64,000 bases of DNA from Gigaspora rosea (Eukaryota > Glomeromycota > Glomeromycetes > Diversisporales > Gigasporaceae): the NCBI GenBank assembly GCA_003550325.1, contig QKWP01000034.1, forward strand, positions 10,345 through 74,344, written 5' to 3'. The notes beneath the pieces were generated by a model. It was not told the DNA's origin, made no database searches, and worked only from the letters and a program-made list of their open reading frames with translations. A program made the position numbers and the translations under genes. Below are positions 9,723 to 22,397 of the stretch, piece by piece (position 1 is the first letter of the stretch; each line of letters opens with the position of its first letter).

Positions 9723-11972
9723 TTAGAATATAATCTTTATTTTTACCATTTTGGATGGTTGCGACTTTCTTCGCTTTTTTCTGCTTTTTCTTACATCTTC
9801 AACAACCTCTTCATCGCTTGTTTCTTTATCCGAGGCTGGAGGGGGAAACTCTTCACCTTTTTGCAATTTGCATGTTTTTTGAAATTTTTGATTTTCATTT
9901 AATTTTATTGTGAATTTTTCATAATGTTGGCTTAGCGTTACTTGGCATACTGTAATGGCATATGCCATTTTCATGTCCGATGGTATTGTAGTAGGCCATA
10001 CTTTTGAAAGGATTCTTGCCATATATGTGTCAATTGGGTCAGAGGATATCAAAGTGAAAAGCTTTTTATAGCAAGACTTTGTTTTGTCAGAAGCTTTCCA
10101 CTCCATAATTTTTAATGGGGGCCACATTTGTATTTATTGAATCCAAATTGTTTTCGCCAAATACTGAAAATAATGCTTGTTTGATTTGCGTGGTCAAAGC
10201 GCTTCGTAATGATCAATACTGCTTTAATAGCTAAAAATTTAATATAATTATTACAAAGTTAAATAATTTCGAAATATTTTGAATATATCTAAATATTTAG
10301 AAATAATTATATTATACAAAAATTAAATTATATTTCTAAATATTTCAATATATTTAAAACTGATTATTTTTAATAAACAATTCTCTAGTCAACTGGTTCA
10401 AAAATTTTTTATATATATATATAAATTTTACTATAAGTGCGAATGCATAACATCTCTATCTAAAACTTTTTTTTATACTAAGTTAATCACCTTTCTGGCT
10501 TAAGAAACTTTTGTAAAGCTCATTAAAACATATCTAATGGTGGTTAGAGTGTCAAAATCGGCTTGGTGAATACCAAGATATCTTTAAAAAACCTTTCTTT
10601 TACTATATAAATTTCTTTATAAACAATACCATTGTTTGCAAAGAAATTTACATAGTAAAATAAAGGTTTTTTAAAGATATCTTGGTATTTACCAAGCTGA
10701 TTTTGACGCTCTAACCACCATTAAATGCGTTTTAATGAGCTTTACAAAAGTCTCTTAAGCCAGAAAGGTGATTAACTTAGTATAAAAAAAAGTTTTAGAT
10801 AGAGACGCTGTGCATTTGCACTTATAGTAAAATTTATATATAAAAAAAAAATTTTTGAACCAGTTGACTGGAGAATCATTTCTTAATATATTTCGAAATA
10901 ATTCAAAATGTTTTGAAATAATTCAAAACGTTTTGAAATAATTCAAAACGTTTCGAAATAATTCAAAATGTTTAAAAATATTTAGAAATTTAACTTAACA
11001 AAAAATTAAAAAACTTACAGGTCTGGCAATGTTCTGCTTATAATAAGTGGCACATCTTTTGTCTGAAAGGCTTTCATAATATTCACTCTGATTCTCTGAC
11101 AAATATTCTTCTGCAGCTTCCTTATATTCTTCTTCAGAAGGGTCTATTGCAGTTTCAATTAATATTTTCGCCGTAGCTTTAATCGTTTGCTATTTCAAAA
11201 AGATAAAAGATACTGTATATGTCCGAAAATAAGCTACTACCTAAAATAAGCTACTCCCCCTGATTTTTTAAAAATCTTAAAAAATTCGTTAGCAGTTGCT
11301 ACATACAAAATTTTTTTTTCTACTATGTAAACTTCAAAAAGTTGATTAAGTAAAGTTGTTCAGCGCATCAAAATACACCTAAAGTAAAAATTTAGTGTCA
11401 TTTGGATAACTTTTTATTAGTACGTTTTTCAATTTTTTCGAAAAATACTATATTTCGAAAATAAGCTACTTTACGATTTTTCGTATAATTTTTGGCCAAA
11501 AAAGGTAGCTTAATTTCGAACACATACAGTAAGTATTCTTAAATATTTTAAAATAATTAAAAAAAATAATTAAAAATTTACCTAAATAAAACTGTTTTCA
11601 TGAGCTAGGTCAAAGCTTTCTGACATTCTTTCTTCAACTTCTGCCAATCTTCGATCCATCTGATTAATTTTTTCAGATAGATCGTCAAGTTTATTTAAAA
11701 TTTTATTTAAAGTTCCTGAAATATCTTAAAAATTAAAAAAAAAGTTAATTATAATTTTATGATTAAGTAAAAAAAAAATTAAAAAGCATAGAACATTTAA
11801 TACCTTCAGGATGTATTTGAGTAGCTGGTGACGATGGTCCACCTTCAGAGATAACACCTTCAGAGGTAACAGAATGCTCAGTTGATACCTCTGGACCTTT
11901 TCTTTTTTGATTTCCTGCAAGTATTTATTCGAAAACACTTGGATTTCTTGCAAGTTTTTTGGTAATTTTCGG
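9723..11972 (-). pseudogene. Coiled-coil gene family relic (copy 2), at least four exons
   Basis: Minus-strand exon-like blocks in order. An N-terminal disordered segment starts at an ATG at 11972 (MPKITKKLARNPSVF; then KRKGPEVSTEHSV). Next is a coiled coil at about 11723-11582 (LNKILNKLDDLSEKINQMDR, RLAEVEERMSESFDLAHEN). A block at 11189-11019 has clear splice signals (QTIKATAKILIETAIDPSEE, ending ARP before GTAAGT). The 3' block at about 10230-9723 includes TQIKQALFSVFGENNLDSIN and ends in a Lys/Arg-rich tail (VRKSRKKRRKSQPSK). Frame breaks occur in the first and last blocks, and a 0.5 kb foldback element sits in the last intron. The family has no function I can name. The duplicate at 1300-1708 shows that it has been copied with its upstream DNA. 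Confidence 0.6.
10380..10876. mobile_element. ~0.5 kb foldback (near-perfect palindrome)
   Basis: The two halves are reverse complements around a centre near 10628: ATTCTCTAGTCAACTGGTTC at the left end and GAACCAGTTGACTGGAGAAT at the right, with matching interior words such as AAGATATCTTTAAAAAACC. There is no coding capacity. The element lies in an intron of the gene relic above. Confidence 0.9.
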
Positions 11973-12204
11973 CATTTTTCGAAATTAAGAAATAAGTGAA
12001 AGTAGTATATAAAATTAATAAATATAATAGAAAATAATAATAATAAAAAATAAGAAAATAAAAAAATAAAAATACAAATTAGAAATAAAATAAATGATAA
12101 AAATAAAAAAATAACTAAATTAAAGAAAAAATTAATGTAAATAAAAGCGAATAATTGTAAATAATATTAGGTAATAGGAATTGAAAAAATTCTATGTGAT
12201 GATG

Positions 12205-14220
12205 AGAAAGATAGAGCGAGAGAGAGAGATAGAGAGAAAAAGAGAAATAAAAAAAGAGAGAAAGATAAAGAGAAAGATAGAGAGAGGTTTGGGTTAGTTT
12301 AAATTTTTTAAAAAATAGGAAGTTTAATTCGAAAATATGCGAAATGTTTGAAAAGTTTTAAAGGTAAAAAATAAATGCACGAAATAAGGGAAGTATGGAT
12401 GATATTTATGAAATGGATAGAAATGACAACGAAGAGAGGGAATACAAAATATTAGCTGTATTTAAATATTTTCGATTAATATCAAAAAATTTCTAATGTA
12501 ATCAAATTGCTTTCACATATTCATTAAAAATTTTTTTTTACTATTTAAAACATTCGTCTAAAGTAATCAATCAAAAAAATATACAATTAATATTTTCAAA
12601 TATATTTTAATTTATTCGAATATATTTTAATTAAAAAATAAATTATTTTAAATTTACTGAATTACATTTATTTTTAGATTTTAAATACTTTTGAAATAGT
12701 TCTTGATAATAAAACCGTTCACGACAATTGCTTTAAAGGTTTTAGCTCCATTTTTCAATTAAAAATTAATCCGCTTTGAAAACAGATGACCATTTATAGT
12801 AAATGCATATTGTGCATTATTCTTTTGTTTAGTAAATGCATTCCTGATTTTTAATTTATATTTTTATGTAATTGAGTTTTTTCAATTAACAATACACATG
12901 CTAATGTATTTAAGGGGATTATTAGATGTAAATAAAAAGTTTTTATTTAATTTTTATACTTTCGTCTCGTCTAATTGAATTTTATTTTTAAATGGGTTCG
13001 AAGTATTTCAAAACATTGCACAAATACTAAAATATATTAAATTTGCAAATTTTGTTAACATTATTCAAAATTTATTATTTTAACCCATGATGATTTCAAA
13101 TAAACCAGGGGTGTGATTATTTGAATTTGTGTAATCAGTCAAAATATATACATATATTAATTAATTATTTTTAAATATATTTTAATTAATTCGAAAATTC
13201 GAAATATTTGATAATTTTATTGTTATTAAAAAATTAAATTATTTTAAATTTACTTGAATTACATTTATATATTTAGATTTTAAGTACTTTGAAATTGTTT
13301 TCGATTAATAAAACTGCTCACGACGATTGCTTTAGAAGTTTTAGCTCCATTTTTAAATTTAATATTATTTATACAATATTTAGAAATGTTAATAAAAATT
13401 AATCCGCTTTGAAAACAAATGATCATTTATAGTAAATGCATATTGTATATTGTTCTTTTGTTTAATAAATGCATTCCTGATTGTTTATTTATATTTTTAT
13501 GTAATCGAGTTTTTTCAATTAACAATACACATGCTAAAGTAATAATTGAAATTAAGGAAATTATTAAATGTAAATAAAAAGGGTTTATTATTACTTTTCG
13601 TCTCATTTATTATTCGTCTAATTGAATTTTATTTTTAAATAATTTCAAAATATTTCGAAATTTTGCACTAATATTGAATTTGGAAATTTTGTTAACATTA
13701 TTCAAAATTTATCTTTTCAACCCACATCCAAATAAACTGGGAATGTGATCATTTGAATCTGTGTAATCAGTCAAAATATATACATATATTAATTAATTAT
13801 TTTCAGATTTATTTTAATTAATTCGAATATATTCGAAATATTTGATATTTTTATCGTTATTAAAAAATTATTTTTAATTTATTTGAATTACATTTATATT
13901 TAGATTTTTAATACTTTTGAAATTGTTTTTGATTAATAAAACTGCTCACGACAATTGCTTTAAAAATTTTAGCTTTATTTTTAAATTAAATATTATTTAT
14001 ACTATATTTAGAGATTAGTAATATTTTAATAAAAACAAATCTGCTTTGAAAACAAAATGTCCATTTATAGTAAATGCATATTGTACATTATTCTTTTTAG
14101 TAAATGTATTCCTAATTTTTAATTTATATTTTTATGCAATCGAATCAATACAATACATATGCTAATGTAATCATTGAAAATTAAGGGGATTATTATTTAA
14201 ATAAAGTTTTATTATTAAAA
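12205..14220. repeat. Segmental duplicate copy 2 with three ~0.6 kb tandem units
   Basis: Begins with a GA microsatellite (12205-12285), then matches 1947-3095. The marker TTTTAGCT(C/T)(C/T)ATTTTT occurs near 12740, 13339 and 13970, giving a period of about 0.60-0.63 kb. Each unit also holds a 'CATTTATAGTAAATGCATATTG' variant and a 'TGTGATCATTTGAA' variant. No coding sequence is supported. Confidence 0.8.
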
Positions 14221-14339
14221 TTTTTACGCTTTTTATCTCATTGTCTAATTGAATTTATTTTAAATGGTTTCAAAATATTTCAAAATATTTGAAATATATT
14301 TATATTTAGCAAATTTTGGTAGCATTATTCAAAAGTTAT

Positions 14340-14600
14340 CATTCAAAGCAATGATGATTTCAAATGCATTAGGAATGTGATCATTTGAAACTGGGTTGAG
14401 TTCAAATGAACCTGAAGAAATAGGTGCATTTGAACCACAAATTGGATCGTTTGATCTGGATTGGACCATTTTAATCCCAAGTTGGAACTCGAAATGATAT
14501 TATTTGAATAGGTTGAGGGTCCAATAAACCAGAAATGGTATCATTTGAACACAGGTTGATTTAAATGACCCGGAATTGAATTTTTGGTCCTGGGTTGATT
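14340..14600. repeat. Degenerate minisatellite (ATCATTTGAAC...GGTTGA)
   Basis: Words such as TGTGATCATTTGAA, CAAATGAACC and TATCATTTGAACACAGGTTG recur every 30-45 bp. They appear to have expanded from the end of the preceding 0.6 kb unit. Confidence 0.55.
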
Positions 14601-14879
14601 CAAAAATCAGCAAATTTATAATAGCATAATCTTACATAAGGTCTTACAAACTGTAATATAAGCAAAATATTATGTAATATATTTAGATATATTTCGAAAT
14701 ATCAAATTTTTGAAATATTACGAAAGTAATTTCGAAATATTTCGAAATATTTCGAACCACTTTCAAAATATTTTAGGACAAGGAAACCAAGCTGGATTAG
14801 TAGATTTGTGGATCTTGTATTAGACTAATTTTTTGAGTTCAAAATAATTCAATGATGTTCAAATTCTGTACTACAAGAT

Positions 14880-15560
14880 CAGATTAGATCTTTTGTATCT
14901 TCAATTTTGGTTTTTTTTTTATTATTTTCGTTTCATTTTTTGTTTTCGGTTCGTTTTTTTTGTTTTCATTTGTTTTTTCAATTTTTTTTATTTATTTATT
15001 TTTTAATTTTTTTATTTTATTTTTATTTTGGCACTTTACAAGAAAAACAAAAACTTTCGAAACCTTGCGCATGCCAACTACGACTTCCGAAACTTTCAAG
15101 AACACACAACTGATTTCCCCAGCAATTTCTAAATTTTCGGGAACGCTTCTTTAAAGAAATGTGCACAAGTTTTCGCAAGTATCGCAAGTTTTTTGCAAAA
15201 GAAATTATCCAAGTAGCAATTTATCTCGATGAGAATTAGTTAAAGTCTGCTGTAGATAAATAGGTGCAGACAAATTATAAAGATCATGTAAGTTTTTGCA
15301 AGTTCTTGCAAGGTTTTGCTTTATTTATTTTTTCGTTTCGTGTTGTTTGTTTTTGTTTTTTTTGGTTTATTTTTAAAATTTTTTTTATTAATTTATTTTA
15401 TTTCAGCACTTTGCGAGAACAGAACCCTTACTTTCTGGCACTTTGCAAGAAAACCAACCCAGACATTTTGGCACTTCATGACTTTTTTGGCATTTTGCAA
15501 GAACCTTTCGCAATTTCTGAATTTGCAAGAACGCGAACTCTTAAGAGAAATGAAGATATT
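14880..15560. repeat. T-rich tract with CTTTGCAAGAA words
   Basis: Long T runs give spurious Phe/Leu-rich frames. Repeated 'GGCACTTTGCAAGAA' and 'TTTCGCAAGT' words match those at 1-330. No gene is supported here or in the AT-rich stretch 15560-16138. Confidence 0.6.
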
Positions 15561-16383
15561 TTTATTTTACTTTATATATATCTTATTTTTTATTTTATAC
15601 ATTTTTATCTATTTTTTATTTTTTATTCTTTTTTTATGTTATAGTTAATTTTATATTTATAATATTATTATTATGATTTTATTTAATATATATATTTCGT
15701 TTGTCTTAATATAATTAATACTTTAATTTTGTCAAAGTTTAATCAATTCGAATTAGTTCGAATTAGTTTAGTACTATGAATATCACAGCGATTTTATTCT
15801 AATATTTTATCGCATGAAAATATTTACTTTTATTAAGTTTTATATCATAACAAAAAAAATTCCTTGCAAAATTATGTTATAATTTTCGAATTATTCTAAA
15901 ATAATTTGAAATGTTTTTATAAAATATACGTTCTGAATTATTTTAAGTTTATTCGAAAATGTGCGAAATATTTTGCATAATGTTTATTTTTTAGCCCTTA
16001 AATTTTTATACTTAATATCGTCTTTTAAATAATTTAATATACTGAACTTTAAATTTATAGGTTTTTACTCTATAGAATTTTATATGTATTTAATTAATGC
16101 GAAACACTTCAAACTATTTTTAAAGGTTTCTATACTGTACTAATCCGTGAGTGATCGACATAAATTGTAAGATTATCACTTAATAAAATCGGTGATAATG
16201 ATAGTATAGAACTTTATATAACATGCTAGAATCTGCCACTGTTAATTTCAATGAACAAAAATGCTCAATATTACTCTTGAACCGCCGGGCTTACTTACTT
16301 TAGACCTTCACTACGGTCCATACTCACGTTACTAGTGGATTTATTCAACTAAAAACAACATTTTTAGTTTTCCAATTCGTCTA

Positions 16384-16713
16384 GATCAATGAACCAAAGT
16401 TTCTCTAAGGGACATGAGTTTATTTTAACTATTCAAACGGGTACCAAAAACAGAATGTTACTGCCAGAATATCATTGTAAAAGTAAACAATTTGAAACTA
16501 CTAAAAATAATCCAACAAATGCAATTTCAACAATTTATGCACTAATATTCNGAACCAAAGTTTCTCTTAACGGATGTGATTTTATTCTAACTGTTCAAAT
16601 GGGTACCAAAAACAAAATGTTACTACCAGAATATCATTGTAAAAGTAAACAATTTGAAACTACTAAAAATAATCCAACAAATGCAATTTCAACAATTTAT
16701 GCACTAATATTCA
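16384..16713. other. Unmerged near-duplicate either side of an assembly N (16551)
   Basis: The 160 bp before the N and the 160 bp after it are nearly the same sequence (GAACCAAAGTTTCTC... to GCACTAATATTC), with several substitutions. A single N between two slightly different copies suggests a scaffold join of allelic or paralogous ends rather than a true tandem duplication in the N1 gene. Confidence 0.8.
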
Positions 16714-19700
16714 ATACAAAAACGCGCTACTCTGGCTATTAAGTTATGGGCTGGACTGATGATAATATTCTAAAAATTATAAATGAAGGAGTGCTTTTTT
16801 TCTAAGAGTTTGTTTACTTGAACATGAAATATTCATATATAATATAGGCATTTCTTCGCGAAAAAAATGGGAATATGCTGGAACAGGTTTCAATCTTCGA
16901 TCAATTTTACATTTCAAAGAAGACAAGCTATTTTTGTTTCACGAATTGAGGATGATGAGTGTATATTAGAAATATATCAAGATTCAAAATTACTAAAACA
17001 GTTTGTTGGTACGACCCCAAATGAAGTTTGGAAGCTTTTTGGTCAATTGCAAAAATTTAAAGGAACACAACTTTTCAGATTAGAAGACTATAATATTCAA
17101 ACACTTATTCGCCAAACACGTATTTCAGCATGTCAAGTAAAAGACTAGGCCGATATAGCAATAATGACACCAATATACCATTATCATGTCAAGCGCCATA
17201 CCCTAGCAAATATTGAAAGGCATCAATTTTTTATTACTTGGATGAAATCAGATATTACAATTATCGAATTGGAACCTGCTTTAAAGATTATATATCCTCG
17301 AGGCTATGAATTTCGAGATCGTGAATATCGAGCATGGCAAACAATGCTTCGCTACTGTGGATGCACAAATGTTACCCCATAGTCACATCAGGAATCAAAA
17401 GTTATTATAAAAAAAAATATTTATTGTAAACATTGCTAATATATAATCAATTTTTTTATTAGATTCAATTTTGGACTAAATCTGACAATCCGAATGGTAA
17501 TAGAGAATCATTAGCAAATTTGCACAAGATTGGGTATCTCACAAGTACACCGAGTCACATACCCAATACCTCTAAAACATTTTGGTCGTGCTTTGTTTGT
17601 GCGCTTGCTGATAATGAAAAATATTTGGATGACAAGCAACGCATCTTATCGATTATTGCTAATGATTTCTCTTATGCGGAATTGCAAGATAAATTAGGAG
17701 TAAGATTTTTTTACTATTAAAATTGCATTTATATACTTATTGAATTTCTATTGTATAATTACCGTAAAAGTGGAAGTCATACAATATCTAATGCTTGAAA
17801 ATATGCTCAACTAAACGGATACGGTGCTCTACCATTACAAAAGCCGGTTATTACACGAGAAAGGCTAACATCGGAAATAAAAAATCAAATTGAACGATTT
17901 TTGAATGACAAAGAAATAGTCAATATGAGTTCATATAAAACCGATGCAAAAACACAAAAGCCTATTATGTATCTTCAAGATACCAAAGCGGTACTATGAG
18001 AGCGATTTTCAGAAATGTATCCAAATAGAATGAAGCGTACTTCATTTATGAATCAATTGCAGGGAGGTAGATACCGATATCAAGAAGATTTAGGCAGCTT
18101 GTGCAATACTTGCAATAATTACGGGTATCTTGTATTTGGAGATATGAAATTGTTAGTTTTGTCGCATATAACAGATGATAATATTTAGGTAAATATTATT
18201 TATTACAAACCTATTTCATAGCAACACCCAAAATTATTTTTACTACTTGAATTTTGACCTTTTGCTGATTTTAAGTACTACTCAAATGCTTTTCTTTTAT
18301 ATTTGACGACACTATGCCTTTTTCAAAACACTATCCAAGATTATTTTGTTCACAAAAACTGTTTCTTTAAAATACTATTTATTTGCTTTCTTTTCATTTT
18401 GGCAATACCTATTCCGTATTCATAACACCATTCAATATTGTTCTTTATATCTGGATTTATATCCTTAGCAGACTTTAAACTAACGTTTCTTTATTTTTAG
18501 TATAACATCTATATTCAGAGATTTCCCTTCTCTATCTGATCCATTTTTAACACCTAAATGACTATTGGTTTTAATATGTATTTTGTATAATAGAAACGTT
18601 TATTAGAAAAAATGGAAAGTTTGAGAAGATACATACGTCGAGAATTTTCTAAAAAATTGAATATTATTGCAAATGGAATTGCATTTCACAACCCCTGTAT
18701 TAGTCATTGTGTTCTATTTGCCTTTGGTGCCTGTAACTTACTACATTCTGAAATATGTGAACAATGCGAGGATATTTTACAATTTTTTGAACAACTCAAG
18801 GTAGCATTGAATGGAGAACATGATGAAATTTTGAATAAATACAAGCAAAAACTCATAGCTTGGATGAGGCACTATGCCCGTAAAACCTATCTGAATATCC
18901 ACGTCAGAACTAATTTTGATGAACTTGACTCTGAGGGTGCAGTAATAATCGTCGACTACAAAATGAAAATTTTACCCCAATCATCATGTAAATCTAAAAA
19001 AGATTTTTTTGGCAAAAGAGAATGGAGCCTTCATTCAATACTTGTATATACAAAAGATCTTACTAATAATTGTTTGAACTTGCAGGTTTTCGATCATTGG
19101 AGTGATGATACTTGCCAGGATGCCTGGTTTACAGCGTCGTCTTTGCATACAGTTTTTGAAACTATAGATCCAAAGCCTAAATGGGTTACAGTTTTATCAG
19201 ACAATGGAATGCATTATCATTGTATAGAATTGATGCTAATCGTTGGACAATGGCAAAATTAGTATAATATTACTCCTCGTCGATAGATTTTTCTTGAAGC
19301 AGGTGAAGCAAAAACTGTTATTGATTCGCACCATGCACAGGTATAGTCTGTTAAAGTTTTTTTTTGTAACACAAATCTATAGTATATTTTTACTGTTTTG
19401 TAAATTAATAGATAAGCTAACATATTTTGGTTTGGTTCAGAGAGATTTGTTTTTTTTTGATTTTAGACAACTTTCACAATCTAATTAGTTATAACGAAAG
19501 TTATCTGATATTTATATCCGGATTTTATAATTAGATTTCTCACGCTATAAAACGATACATCAAACTTGGCTATAAACTTGAATCGGGAAACAATATAGAA
19601 GCTGTTATAAGTAATATTGCTGGCACAAGAGTTGCTAATATAATGCCGAATAGAGATGTTGATAAGAAATATTGTATAATAAATTTTACATAATCTAAAA

Positions 19701-20488
19701 ATAATTAGTAATTTATAAATTAGAGAAAAGTAAATTAGGTACGATATCAGGAATATCAAATTTTCATGAATGGGCCTGGTCAGTTTATGATGAAGGTATT
19801 GGAAGTATTCGTGCACGAGCTTTGCCAGGGATTGGAAATTAGAAATTATGGTCTTCTACTCAAATAGAAAAAATTGTGAAAAAAAGAAAACTTGAAAAAC
19901 CGAATCCAATATGTACTTCGCATTCATATTCACGTAAAGCATGAGTGACTCCTATTGTTGAGACAGGGTATAAATAATGTTTCAAATTATATTCTTATTT
20001 TGTGAAAGGTCTTTGAATATTGTTTTATTAGAACTGTTATCTGTAGCATATGAAAACAAAAGTTTAGTAAGTAATTTATTATTGAATAAAAATATAGAAT
20101 CAATATATTACTAACTTTTGAACATAGCTACCATTTTCAGTTGATCTAACTATATGTATATATATAGTTCTCATACTTTTTTTAACGGATGGGCCTTAAA
20201 GGAAAATGAAAAAATTCGTGAACACGAACATTCAAAAAAAATAACTTCAAAAATACAACAACACTTAGAGAGACTTTTTCATATTGGCACAGCAAATCCA
20301 TGACAGAAAATGATAGCTGAACAAATGCACATTGAATTGGAAACACTTGCGCAAAAAGGCATTGTTCCTCTATCTGATATACCCAAGGTTTCTAGTATTT
20401 GTAATTGGATTTCAGGCTTTTCGTGGCGATGGAAGGAAGCAATAGCACTTCGCTCATTAGAAGAAAATTTATCAGAGAACTTTTAGAT
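16389..20488 (+). pseudogene. N1 transposase-like gene, multi-exon and broken
   Basis: Collinear blocks match the N2 gene. The first is an N-terminal block (about 16480-17150). Next is a block with YHYHVKRHTLANIERHQFF and DREYRAWQTMLRYCGCTNVT (17164-17382), then FWSCFVCALADNEKYLDDKQ through RILSIIANDFSYAEL (17520-17700). A block ending RYRYQEDLGSLCNTCNNYGY precedes the RNase-H-like core (18612-19340). ISHAIKRYIKLGY...GTRVANIMPNRD follows at 19530-19660, then GISNFHEWAW and ARALPGIGN (19740-19850), and finally GWALKENEKI plus a helical C-terminus (20190-20486). Several breaks interrupt it, so it is not functional as it stands. Introns are short, and one falls after HAQ in both copies. The call as a transposase is an inference. 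Confidence 0.6.
18612..19262 (+). CDS. N1 core exon: Cys/His cluster plus RNase-H-like DDE-type segment
   Basis: This is the longest open stretch of the N1 gene (216 codons). Residues 27-57 hold the cluster CISHC...FGAC...CEQCED, a likely metal-binding site conserved in N2 (CINHC...FGQC...CSDC). Around residues 117-125 lies VDYKMKILP, with the first candidate catalytic Asp. It is followed by DFFGKREWSLHSILVY, FDHWSDDTCQDAWFTASSLH and the second Asp in LSDNGMHYHC (near residue 197). The third acidic residue lies just past this exon in FLEAGEAK (about 19294-19317), roughly 32 residues after the second Asp, followed by IDSHHAQ. The D...D-about 32-E spacing matches DDE transposases. The start codon is arbitrary, since this is an internal exon. 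Confidence 0.6.
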   Translation: MESLRRYIRREFSKKLNIIANGIAFHNPCISHCVLFAFGACNLLHSEICEQCEDILQFFEQLKVALNGEHDEILNKYKQKLIAWMRHYARKTYLNIHVRTNFDELDSEGAVIIVDYKMKILPQSSCKSKKDFFGKREWSLHSILVYTKDLTNNCLNLQVFDHWSDDTCQDAWFTASSLHTVFETIDPKPKWVTVLSDNGMHYHCIELMLIVGQWQN

Positions 20489-20489
20489 C

Positions 20490-21195
20490 TTTTCTAAATT
20501 TTAGAATTAACATGTTATTAGTTCTTTGCCATTGTAAATAAAATACATTACATAATGGGTTTTATTTTTTCATTCTAATCAGCTGTATTGTGTATATTCG
20601 ATACAATATTTGAATTGCTATGCCAGTTTACTGAATACATAGTATAGATCAAAAGCTGTAAAAAGCTAATAAATAAATGAGACTAATAGTTCTTAGAAAC
20701 TGGGCATACTGACTAATAATCAACCCACTAGGCTTATTCGGTTTATAATCCAAAAAAACAATTCAGATTACATTGATAGACATTTTGTCAACATAGTCTA
20801 TGTTATTACTTTCGAAATTCTAGACAGGATTAGACATTCAAAACGTACAGTACAAACTGAAACCACTTCTTTCTTGTAGAAAAACTGCTAAAAAAAGTTA
20901 TTTATTGCAATAGGCTAAATTAGTTGAATAATTAAAGAAGTATAAGGAAACTTGTAACTTGAAATCGCTTACTAGTTAGTCGTAAAATCTGTAGCTGCTA
21001 CAATGAAAACTTTTTATTTTTTACAATAAAATAAATTTTTTTTGCTTATTTATAATTCTGCCCTATTTATAAAATATGTTATGTGGCTTTAAATATATGT
21101 ATAATATTAAAAGTATGCCTGCTATTGAGTTATTATTTTTTTTTTTAAACTTCGTAGCCGTCTGATCTTTATTAGCAAATTATATAAAAACTACA
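20490..21195. other. Non-coding interior of N1
   Basis: Between the end of the transposase-like gene and repeat E no open frame or structure is supported. The sequence is AT-rich, with a T-run near 21130. Confidence 0.4.
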
Positions 21196-21199
21196 TAAT

Positions 21200-22210
21200 T
21201 TAATGTACTAACTGTAGAGACTGAACTAAGCCGGCTGCCTGAATTGGTGCCCAACTTTGGCTACTGCACTGAAATGGTTTGCTCATACTCAAGCGATGGT
21301 CTTCCCCATCAGCAAGAAGTATAGCACCGCCTGGCTTCAGAAAACCAACCACAGAATCCATTCCACCTAAAAACTTCTTCTCTGAGCTTCTCATAAAGAA
21401 GAATAAAAAAGGGAAAAAGATTAAAGGGGAGACAATACCTAAACGACTAACCAAAAAAACCAACCAAAAATACAACCAAAAGAAAGAAATAGTAAAAGAA
21501 AAACCAAAGAAAAAGCAAAGAAAGGATAGAAACTGTAGATGCTAACAAGTCTAGCATAAACGATAAAAATTATATAATACTACAAGACTAATAATGTCTA
21601 CCAGTGTATTATATGTACAGATATATGGAAAAAAAAAAACGAAACTAAAAAAAAGATAAGAAATTTTTCACGTGCCCTCCAGATCCAACTACGTCATTCA
21701 TTGTTTATTTGTATGTAGCGACCAAATCCACACGTGACGGTGCCGGTCCCGATTCGGATCATCCCAATTCGGAAGGAGTAAACACTGCCAATCTTTTGGA
21801 GGAGTAAGCTAGGATTCTCACTTTTTGGCGAAAATTTCGAAAAAATCCAAAAGGAAATATGACGATACTCAAAAAAAATTTAAAAGAGAGAGTGCAGATA
21901 GAAAAACTCAATTTTTTGTTGTTCCCCATTGTTTTGCCACAAAAAACTTCATCGACAGAAGAAAACTTTAATTTCCACTAAAATTTCTCGTACAAGGGCT
22001 CCAACTTCTGCCAGTTATCTTGTAAAAGTACGCTTTTGGTTTGCATGTCAAATATATAAAGGAGTCCCCGAAAAGTTAGTTGACCTTTATAAAAACCGTT
22101 TTCTTGTGTTATCCTACTATACATTAAATATAGGCAACGCTCCAACAAAAAACTTCTTGTTTTTCTTCCATTGAAAATTTGGTTCAAGTGATCGTTGGAA
22201 AGAGTATTAT
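21200..22210 (+). repeat. Dispersed repeat E, copy 1
   Basis: Three copies occur in the window (also 30240-31330 plus, and 47480-48370 minus). The order is a less AT-rich head, a purine-rich AAAGAAAAACC tract, then a conserved core from GTTGTTCCC(C/T) through CTCGTACAAGGG, CTTGTGTTATCCTACTATAC and GATCGTTGGAAAGAG. Reading frames are not preserved between copies, so it is probably non-coding (SINE-like or a truncated larger element). On the minus strand a short frame (GGMDSVVGFLKPGGAILLAD) looks protein-like but is not retained in the other copies. Confidence 0.6.
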
Positions 22211-22397
22211 TACATGTGCTATTGAGTTATGTTTTCAGATAACGTATTAAATCTATTATGTAATTAGTAAAATGTTTCACCAATTTTGATTATAGATTTT
22301 ATGTCGATCACTCCCGGATTAGCACTTAATTTTATTAGAAGATATACTTATTAACTAAATAATCATTAGATTTATCAAAGCATGGAATTATATGAGC

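Larger units (their letters stand above)
16140..22323 (+). mobile_element. N1: 6.2 kb terminal-inverted-repeat element of an unnamed family
   Basis: The left end CTAATCCGTGAGTGATCGAC (continuing ATAAA; 16140-16164) is matched at 22299-22323 by its reverse complement with one difference in 25. A further AAAATYGGTGA match lies slightly inside both ends. The element encloses the broken transposase-like gene at 16.4-20.5 kb and a copy of dispersed repeat E at 21.2-22.2 kb. I could not fix a target duplication. The gene is clearly related to that of N2 (55.9-61.4 kb), whose left flank shows a similar but diverged end. The layout is that of a cut-and-paste DNA transposon, which is an inference from the ends plus the DDE-like core. 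Confidence 0.7.

Noticed and set aside
14907-15648. Phe-rich frames resembling hydrophobic proteins
   Set aside because: T-run translations in a repeat tract, with several frames open at once and no start or splice context.
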